Assembly: GCA_025055465.1 (NCBI GenBank)
Contig: JANWXA010000105.1
Span: 1-6,920, forward strand
Length of the DNA stretch: 6,920 bases
Direction: 5' to 3'
Source of the DNA: Candidatus Kapaibacterium sp.
GTDB taxonomy: Bacteria; Bacteroidota; Ignavibacteria; Kapaibacteriales; HRBIN21
Shown piece after piece: positions 1-5,459 of the stretch. The position numbers and the translations under genes are program-made. The first letter of the stretch is position 1; each line of letters begins with the position of its first letter. The notes under the pieces were generated by a model that saw only the letters and a program-made list of their open reading frames with translations, had not been told where the DNA came from and did not search any database.

Positions 1-822
1 GCGCTCGTGCAAGCGCTGGGCATCCGCGTACTCATCGTGCAGTTGATTATTCGCTGCCCCGGCAACAACCGCACAGCGCAGACGTGGAATAGTCTGCTCA
101 TTGATGACCCCGCCCAAGGCATTAGGAGAGAAGATGTCACACGATACATCGTAAATTTCCTCTGCTGACACCGGGATTGCTCCAACTTCATCGCAGAGCC
201 TTTGGGCTTTTTCAGGATAGATGTCCGAGATAAAGACACGAGCCCCGTCACGGACAAGATGCTCGACCAAATTCTGGGCAACATTTCCCGCCCCCTGCAC
301 AGCTACCGTCCGGTTTGCCAGCGAATCCGAACCCCAGACGACTTTTGCACACGCTTTTATGCCATAGAACACTCCATGAGCCGTGAAAGGTGACGGATCA
401 CCACTACCCTCCAGAACCCCCGTGACAAAGCGGGTCTCCATTCGGATCCACTCCATGTCAGCCACCGTCGTGCCTACGTCCTCAGCTGTAATGTAGCGCC
501 CACCCAGCGCGTCCACGAAGCGTCCAAAGGCACGGAAAAGCATCTCGCTCTTCTGCGTATGTGGGTCCCCGATGATGACCGCTTTACCTCCGCCCAGATT
601 GAGTCCAGCAACAGCAGCCTTATAGGTCATCGCTCGTGACAAGCGTAAGACGTCCTCTAAGGCTTCTTCCTCAGTAGGGTAGGCCCACATTCGCACCCCA
701 CCCAGCGCCGGCCCCAGCGTCGTATCATGCACTGCAATAATGGCACGCAGACCTACTGCAGGTTCTGAACAAAAAAGTACTTGTTCATGTCCCAAAGCAG
801 CCACCCGCTCAAAGATTCCCAT
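1..822 (-). CDS. bcd: Leucine dehydrogenase (Glu/Leu/Phe/Val dehydrogenase family), C-terminus beyond left edge
   Basis: Reading the minus strand from the ATG at 822 gives 274 residues with no stop before the left edge. Family members are roughly 350-370 residues, so about a quarter is missing. The enzyme reversibly deaminates leucine (also valine and isoleucine) to the 2-oxo acid with NAD+, in the cytosol. The sequence follows Bacillus leucine dehydrogenase as I remember it, almost without gaps: HDTTLGPALGG at 32-42, the substrate-binding lysine in MTYK (K68), the catalytic lysine in LNLGGGK (K80), TAEDVGTT at 112-119, and the dinucleotide-binding GAGNVA at 177-182. L40, G41 and A113 match the hydrophobic side-chain pocket of leucine dehydrogenases, which favours branched-chain substrates over glutamate; the other pocket valines are outside the window. 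GAGGAAAG lies just upstream of the chosen ATG. It is transcribed divergently from the copper genes. A phenylalanine or valine dehydrogenase remains possible. Confidence 0.93.
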   Translation of the reverse strand, partial: MGIFERVAALGHEQVLFCSEPAVGLRAIIAVHDTTLGPALGGVRMWAYPTEEEALEDVLRLSRAMTYKAAVAGLNLGGGKAVIIGDPHTQKSEMLFRAFGRFVDALGGRYITAEDVGTTVADMEWIRMETRFVTGVLEGSGDPSPFTAHGVFYGIKACAKVVWGSDSLANRTVAVQGAGNVAQNLVEHLVRDGARVFISDIYPEKAQRLCDEVGAIPVSAEEIYDVSCDIFSPNALGGVINEQTIPRLRCAVVAGAANNQLHDEYADAQRLHER

Positions 823-824
823 AA

Positions 825-832
825 CTTTCCTC
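825..832 (-). promoter_or_regulatory. Ribosome binding site of the leucine dehydrogenase gene
   Basis: On the minus strand GAGGAAAG precedes the ATG at 822, with five bases between the GAGGA core and the start codon. It supports this start, and the encoded N-terminus also aligns with that of known leucine dehydrogenases. Confidence 0.7.
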
Positions 833-859
833 GCTACTACCCGTACACGAACGCAGCAA

Positions 860-867
860 CAAAATTA
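860..867 (-). promoter_or_regulatory. Possible Bacteroidota-type -7 promoter element for leucine dehydrogenase
   Basis: The minus strand reads TAATTTTG here, a full match to the TAnnTTTG consensus of the Bacteroidota primary sigma factor. Transcription would begin about 30 bases before the ATG, a sensible leader length. The expected TTTG at -33 is not clearly present (only a TTTTAG-like run), so the call is weak and depends on the organism belonging to that group. Confidence 0.25.
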
Positions 868-969
868 GGGCAAAACACAGCTCACCATCTAAAAGGAAGA
901 GCTACACTAAGGCCCACAAAGCATCGTCGGCGCCTTCGCATTTCCTTCAACAATACCGCAATCATCACG

Positions 970-1377
970 ATGGGCCGTGGCGTTACCATTTTCGCGTTCT
1001 TATTATATGGAACCAGCGTTCTTCCACAGGTCTCTGAAAACTTCACTACCTCCATCATTTTACCACAGCCAGAAGAGGTTGTCCCGGAACACCCAAGAAC
1101 AGATCCCTCTCTCACCTTAACTGATATTCTCATCGTCGGTGAATGGTGTAACCATTGCAAGAAACGGATAGAAGGCACAGTGCAACAGCTGGGAGGCATC
1201 CAGAGTGCCCGGTGGAGCATAGCATTCGAACTATTTGTTACATACGAGCCGAAGCGTCTCAACCGGACGGACATTCAAAAGCGCCTGGCAGACATCGGGT
1301 ACGACACTGAGAAATTCAGAACCTCAGATGACGCCCATCGTAAGCTCCCGAAGTGCTGCCGCTACCACTCCCCATAA
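970..1377 (+). CDS. Secreted HMA-domain metal-binding protein (135 aa), MerP/CopZ-like
   Basis: The product has a hydrophobic N-terminal stretch (about residues 4-18, preceded by one Arg) that looks like a signal peptide or membrane anchor, then a Pro/Thr-rich spacer (about 26-50), then one heavy-metal-associated domain (about 52-118). The metal site is WCNHC (C60 and C63) followed by KKRIE, as in ferredoxin-like HMA folds; the domain ends in the IGYDTEK segment. The tail LPKCCRY contains a vicinal cysteine pair (C129, C130); I recall LPxCC tails from HMA proteins of Bacteroidota. It most likely binds Cu(I) or another soft metal outside the inner membrane, receiving it from or buffering it for the CopA encoded 19 bases downstream. 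ATG 970 was chosen because it places the hydrophobic stretch at the N-terminus; no good ribosome binding site precedes it, and the frame is open back to 781. Metal identity and exact location are inferred. Confidence 0.78.
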   Translation: MGRGVTIFAFLLYGTSVLPQVSENFTTSIILPQPEEVVPEHPRTDPSLTLTDILIVGEWCNHCKKRIEGTVQQLGGIQSARWSIAFELFVTYEPKRLNRTDIQKRLADIGYDTEKFRTSDDAHRKLPKCCRYHSP

Positions 1378-1396
1378 GAAAGCATCGCCGGCGTCT

Positions 1397-3865
1397 ATGG
1401 AAGACCGCTCCCCTTCGCAGTACCGGAGATCGGTATATCCCGTTACAGGTATGCACTGTACCAGTTGTGCTCGGAGCATCGAGACCTTCCTCCGGGCACA
1501 GCCAGGCATCGCAACCGCAGAAGTGAATTTTGCAGCGCTGACGTTGACTGTCGCCTATGATCCCCTGCACTATACTCCGGACGATCTCCGCCAACTACTG
1601 CGGCGGTTGGGCTACGACCTCGTGGTAGAAGCTCAGGACGTACAGCAAGAACGAGAGAGTCGCCTCCGGGAACTGCGCCGCCGACTCTGGATGGCTCTCC
1701 TCTGTGCCCTGCCCGTTTCTCTCCTCTCCATGACACTTCACGGACAAGTGCCTGCTGTCATCCTCCTGCTCCTAACGTTGCCAGTACTTTGGGTAGGGAG
1801 AGACTTCTTCACAAACGCCTGGAAATATGCCCGTCATAGGCAGGCGACGATGGACACTCTTATCGCCCTGGGCACTGGTGCTGCCTTCGCCTTGAGCCTC
1901 TGGGCAACGGTGGCACCTGGAACCTTCACCGCGCTTGGAATAGAAGCCCCGCTATACTACGAAGCTACTGCCGTGATCATTGCCATCGTTCTACTGGGGC
2001 GCTACGTTGAAGAGCGCTCTCGCCTCCGCGGATCCCGTGCCGTAGAACGGCTCATTGCCCTGCAACCCAGGACAGCACGCCGTCTAAAAGACACCATGGA
2101 GGAAGAAGTGCCAATCGATGAGCTTCAGCCAGGAGACCTTGTTCGCATCCGTCCCGGCGAGCGCATTCCCGTAGATGGTGTCATCGTGGAGGGGTTCTCC
2201 ACTGTTGATGAAAGCGCCTTTACTGGGGAACCCTTTCCGGTAGAAAAGTTTCCGGGGATGCGCGTCTGGGCAGGGACACTGAACACGTCCGGAAGTTTCC
2301 TCCTACGTACCGAGCAGGTCGGCAACGTTACCGTTCTAGCGCGGATAATAGAGTTGGTGCGCCTGGCGCAAAGCTACAAAGCACCAATTCAGCGCCTGGT
2401 GGACCGTATCTCCGCCATCTTCGTTCCTGGTGTCCTCCTCCTTGCCCTCCTCACTGCCTTTGCTTGGCTTGCTCTGGGACCACAGCCGCGCGTATCATAC
2501 GCACTGTTGACCGCCATTTCCGTTCTGCTCATCGCCTGCCCCTGTGCTCTGGGGCTGGCGACCCCAATGGCCTTCCTTATCGGGGTCGGACGGGCAGCCG
2601 AAAAGGGCCTTCTGGTCAAGGATCCGACAGCGTTGGAGCAGTTTTCACAATGCACGGTCCTGGTGTTGGACAAGACCGGAACTCTCACCGAGGGCAAGCC
2701 CCATATTGTAGAAGAACGCTGGCTACATGATAGTGTGGCCCACCGATATGCTCTGGCCGCGCTTGAGGTCCGCTCAGAACACCCCTTGGCATCAGCACTA
2801 CTCCGCACCCTGGTTCCTTTAGCAGACCCCCTCCCTGCCGTCGAAGAATTCGCCAACTTCCCTGCCCGTGGAATCCGTGGACGCATTAGTGGCAGCCTCT
2901 ATATGGTCGGTAGCCTCAGCTTTCTGCAGAACCACGGTATTTCCCTGCCGCCATCCTTCCAGCAAGACCTGGAAAGATGGCGTCAGATGGGGTACACGAT
3001 TGTGTGCGCCTCTCGCGATTCTGACTTCTTGGCTGCCTTCGCCTTGGCAGACACTCTTCGACCTGGAGCAGCCGACGCCGTGGACTTCTTCCGACGACAA
3101 GGTGTAGAGGTTCATCTCCTCACAGGCGACCACAGCGAAGCAGCCCAGCGCATCGCCCGCTTGGCCGGAATTGAACATGTTCGAGCCCAGCTCCTTCCCC
3201 ACGAAAAAGCCGACTATGTCCGCCAGTTGCAACATCGCGGACACCGTGTTGCTGTTGTCGGAGACGGCATCAACGACGCCCCAGCACTGGCAACTGCTGA
3301 GGTTGGTATCGCTGTCGGCAGCGGGATAGACATAGCTTTGGAGAGCGCTTCTCTGGTCCTATCCACCGGAGATATTCATCGGTTGACCTTCGCCTGGCTA
3401 CTGTCTCGAGCACTCCGCCGTGTGATCGCTCAGAACCTCGCCTGGGCATTTGGATACAACCTCCTGGCTCTCCCATTAGCAGCCGGGATACTTTATCCCC
3501 TCACTGGGCTACTGCTGACCCCTATGATTGCTGGACTCGCTATGGCGCTGAGCTCCGTCTCCGTTGTTCTTAGTAGTTTGCGGCTGCGCTTCGTACAACC
3601 AAATCCCGCTATCCCCGTGCGACGGTATGTCTTTCGCACGACCCTTCATTGCAATGGTTGCGTCGAAGCAATCAGACCAGAGCTGCGGAGCATTCCCGAC
3701 ATCTACCGTTGGGAAGTCCGACTGGAGCACCCGAACAAACTTCTCATTGTAGATGCCAGCACTGACATTACTGCTCCCGTTCTCGCTATCCTGCGCCAGC
3801 GCGGTTATACAGCCGAGCTTGAGCAAACCCATGCGGATACGTCCCACGACCCAGGAACACGGTAG
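1397..3865 (+). CDS. copA: Cu(I)-exporting P1B-type ATPase with HMA domains at both ends
   Basis: From ATG 1397 the protein has 822 residues. In order: N-terminal HMA (about 11-77) with GMHCTSC (C21, C24); four membrane helices (about 97-203); actuator domain with TGE (276-278); helices 5 and 6, the latter holding the metal-site CPC (381-383); phosphorylation site DKTGT (D425); nucleotide domain with E457 and HP (462-463); TGD (576-578); hinge GDGINDAP (622-629); helices 7 and 8 with YN (687-688) and MALSS (716-720). CPC plus YN plus MxxSS is the Cu(I)/Ag(I) P1B-1 signature, so the pump exports Cu(I) from the cytosol using ATP. After helix 8 comes a second HMA (about 742-807, CNGC at 752-755), an unusual position. 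In the nucleotide-domain GxG motif the first Gly is replaced by Ala (A490; G492 kept). Starts at 1328 or 1235 are possible in frame but would overlap the preceding gene; no strong ribosome binding site decides between them. Confidence 0.95.
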   Translation: MEDRSPSQYRRSVYPVTGMHCTSCARSIETFLRAQPGIATAEVNFAALTLTVAYDPLHYTPDDLRQLLRRLGYDLVVEAQDVQQERESRLRELRRRLWMALLCALPVSLLSMTLHGQVPAVILLLLTLPVLWVGRDFFTNAWKYARHRQATMDTLIALGTGAAFALSLWATVAPGTFTALGIEAPLYYEATAVIIAIVLLGRYVEERSRLRGSRAVERLIALQPRTARRLKDTMEEEVPIDELQPGDLVRIRPGERIPVDGVIVEGFSTVDESAFTGEPFPVEKFPGMRVWAGTLNTSGSFLLRTEQVGNVTVLARIIELVRLAQSYKAPIQRLVDRISAIFVPGVLLLALLTAFAWLALGPQPRVSYALLTAISVLLIACPCALGLATPMAFLIGVGRAAEKGLLVKDPTALEQFSQCTVLVLDKTGTLTEGKPHIVEERWLHDSVAHRYALAALEVRSEHPLASALLRTLVPLADPLPAVEEFANFPARGIRGRISGSLYMVGSLSFLQNHGISLPPSFQQDLERWRQMGYTIVCASRDSDFLAAFALADTLRPGAADAVDFFRRQGVEVHLLTGDHSEAAQRIARLAGIEHVRAQLLPHEKADYVRQLQHRGHRVAVVGDGINDAPALATAEVGIAVGSGIDIALESASLVLSTGDIHRLTFAWLLSRALRRVIAQNLAWAFGYNLLALPLAAGILYPLTGLLLTPMIAGLAMALSSVSVVLSSLRLRFVQPNPAIPVRRYVFRTTLHCNGCVEAIRPELRSIPDIYRWEVRLEHPNKLLIVDASTDITAPVLAILRQRGYTAELEQTHADTSHDPGTR
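3853..3857 (+). promoter_or_regulatory. Ribosome binding site of pruA inside the end of copA
   Basis: AGGAA lies eight bases before the pruA ATG and within the last codons of copA. The copA stop codon TAG is followed directly by the ATG, so ribosomes finishing copA could restart on pruA (translational coupling). Confidence 0.55.
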
Positions 3866-5425
3866 ATGGCACTGAACCTGGATTCTTTCCGCAATGAACC
3901 TCATTTAGACTTTACCAAACCCGAAAATATCCGCAAGCAGCGCGAGGCACTCGAAAAAGTCCGCAAGCAGTTTGGACATGAATATCCCAATCTGATTGAC
4001 GGCAAAGAGGTATACTCTCGTGAGAAACTTTACACCACTAACCCAGCGCATCCCAGCGAAATAGTGGGCATTTTCCAGAAGGGCCTTCGCAGGGATGCTG
4101 AGCAAGCACTTCAAGCCGCATGGCGTGCATTTGAGCAGTGGAGCAATGTACCGGCAGAGGAGCGTGCACTGTACCTGATCAAAGCGGCTCAGGAAATGCG
4201 CCGGCGACGAATGGAGCTGAATGCGTGGATGATTTCTGAGGTAGGAAAAAACTATGCCGAAGCCGATGCCGATACCTGCGAGGCCATTGACTTTCTGGAG
4301 TACTACGCTCGCGAAGCCATCCGATACGCACAACCACAGCCCGTTACCCCCGTGCCGGGCGAGCGCAACGAATATTTCTATATCCCGTTGGGCGCCGGAG
4401 TCATTATCCCTCCGTGGAATTTCCCACTGGCAATTCTGACTGGCATGGCCTCGGCAGCCATTGTTTCCGGTAACACCGTCGTTGTCAAGCCCTCCTCAGA
4501 GTCCCCAATGATGGGTTGGCTACTGGCAGACATCTTTCGTCGCGTGGGACTGCCTGAGGGCGTGCTGAATTTGGTCGTCGGCAGCGGCAGCGAAGTTGGG
4601 GATTTCCTTGTGGCTCACCCGCGTACCCGTTTCATTGCCTTTACCGGCTCCATGGAAGTAGGATTACGCATCCATGAACTAGCAGCCAAACCACAGCCAG
4701 GACAACTCTGGATCAAGCGAACCATCTTAGAGATGGGAGGCAAGGACGCCATTATCGTGGACTCAGAAGCCGATTTGGAGGCTGCCGTGCAAGGAGTCGT
4801 ACTCTCTGCATACGGGTATCAAGGACAGAAATGCTCCGCCTGTTCTCGCGCTATCGTTGATAAAGCCGTCTACGCCGATTTCGTTCACCGGCTCAAGCAA
4901 GCAGTCAAGGGCCTTCGCATCGGCGACCCCGCTGAGAACTACGAAGTTGGCCCTGTTATCTCTGCCCGGGCCCAGGAAAGCATTCTCTACTACATCCAGA
5001 TTGGGCGTCAGGAAGGTCGGCTCCTTGTGGGTGGCAATCCCGTAGGCGACTTAGACGGATACTATATCGAGCCCACCGTTTTCATCAACGTTCCCCCGCG
5101 CGCTCGGTTGGCCCAGGAGGAAATTTTTGGCCCCGTATTGGCTGTTCTGAAAGCCAACAGCTTCGTAGACGCCATCCGGATTGCAAACGGTACCATCTAT
5201 GGGCTCACCGGCTCGGTTTATTCTCGTAATCCGGACAAGCTTCGCCTGGCACGAGACAAGTTCCATGTGGGCAACCTGTACTTCAACAGGAAATGCACGG
5301 GAGCCCTCGTCGGAGGCCACCCCTTCGGCGGGTTCAACATGAGCGGAACAGACTCTAAAGCTGGGGGACCAGACTACCTTCTGCTCTTCCTTCAGGGCAA
5401 GAGCGTAAGCGAGAAGCTCTACTAA
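3866..5425 (+). CDS. pruA: L-glutamate gamma-semialdehyde (1-pyrroline-5-carboxylate) dehydrogenase
   Basis: This 519-residue protein is a full-length, single-function member of the aldehyde dehydrogenase superfamily. It oxidises glutamate semialdehyde to glutamate with NAD+, the last step of proline and arginine breakdown. It resembles Thermus P5C dehydrogenase and Bacillus RocA along its length: EPFRNEP-like N-terminus, VGKN (126-129) and EAIDFLEYYAR (139-149), PWNFP with oxyanion N185, cofactor lysine K208 in KPS, FTGS (259-262), catalytic base E289 in LEMGGKD, nucleophile C323 in GQKCSACSR, EEIFGPV (418-424), and the NLYFNRKCTGALVG segment (470-483) typical of this subfamily's aldehyde-anchoring region. 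All catalytic residues are present, so it should be active. No proline dehydrogenase domain is attached and no putA/prodh gene is in the window. The start abuts the copA stop codon with AGGAA at a suitable distance, implying cotranscription with copA. Confidence 0.96.
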   Translation: MALNLDSFRNEPHLDFTKPENIRKQREALEKVRKQFGHEYPNLIDGKEVYSREKLYTTNPAHPSEIVGIFQKGLRRDAEQALQAAWRAFEQWSNVPAEERALYLIKAAQEMRRRRMELNAWMISEVGKNYAEADADTCEAIDFLEYYAREAIRYAQPQPVTPVPGERNEYFYIPLGAGVIIPPWNFPLAILTGMASAAIVSGNTVVVKPSSESPMMGWLLADIFRRVGLPEGVLNLVVGSGSEVGDFLVAHPRTRFIAFTGSMEVGLRIHELAAKPQPGQLWIKRTILEMGGKDAIIVDSEADLEAAVQGVVLSAYGYQGQKCSACSRAIVDKAVYADFVHRLKQAVKGLRIGDPAENYEVGPVISARAQESILYYIQIGRQEGRLLVGGNPVGDLDGYYIEPTVFINVPPRARLAQEEIFGPVLAVLKANSFVDAIRIANGTIYGLTGSVYSRNPDKLRLARDKFHVGNLYFNRKCTGALVGGHPFGGFNMSGTDSKAGGPDYLLLFLQGKSVSEKLY

Positions 5426-5446
5426 AGTTCCCACCAAACCTGCCGA

Positions 5447-5456
5447 ACTTCGAAGT
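5447..5456. repeat. Ten-base palindrome just before the sensor gene
   Basis: ACTTCGAAGT is a perfect ten-base inverted repeat in the 34-base gap between pruA and the sensor gene, three bases before the ATG at 5460. It could be a small operator half or form a weak hairpin near the translation start. A palindrome of this length can arise by chance, and there is no T-run, so it is not a terminator. Confidence 0.25.
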
Positions 5457-5459
5457 GCT

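Larger units (their letters stand above)
823..969. other. Divergent intergenic region between leucine dehydrogenase and the copper genes
   Basis: These 147 bases separate the two divergent genes and should hold both promoters. Apart from the minus-strand ribosome binding site and the possible -7 element, I see no clear sigma-70 promoter for the plus-strand operon, no long inverted repeat, and no obvious CsoR- or CueR-like operator. An AAGGAAG run at 893-899 looks like a ribosome binding site but no usual start codon follows it at a suitable distance. The frame of the downstream gene stays open through the region, so the start of that gene could lie further upstream than annotated. Confidence 0.6.

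Noticed and set aside
202..393. Plus-strand open frame within the leucine dehydrogenase region
   Set aside because: It is antisense to a gene with family-wide conserved catalytic and cofactor motifs and shows no features of its own.
781..969. In-frame N-terminal extension of the secreted HMA protein back to ATG 781
   Set aside because: It would overlap the leucine dehydrogenase start region on the other strand, run through the only intergenic space, and bury the hydrophobic signal-like stretch inside the protein; its composition does not resemble a domain.
1003..1012. TATATGG-like AT-rich stretch resembling a -10 element
   Set aside because: It lies inside the coding region of the secreted HMA protein, has no matching -35 element, and is within a hydrophobic codon run.
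2389..3244. Long open frames on the minus strand inside copA
   Set aside because: They lie antisense to a fully conserved P-type ATPase, show no recognisable motif, and are expected by chance in GC-rich coding sequence.
3930..3970. Eleven-base direct repeat TCCGCAAGCAG, two copies 30 bases apart
   Set aside because: It encodes a repeated RKQ segment in the N-terminal helix of PruA, similar to the charged helix of homologues; protein-level similarity explains it.
3905..4333. Minus-strand open frame inside pruA
   Set aside because: It is antisense to conserved aldehyde dehydrogenase sequence and has no recognisable domain.
5426..5459. Possible transcription terminator between pruA and the sensor gene
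   Set aside because: Only a ten-base palindrome without a GC-rich stem or T-run is present, so termination here is not supported.
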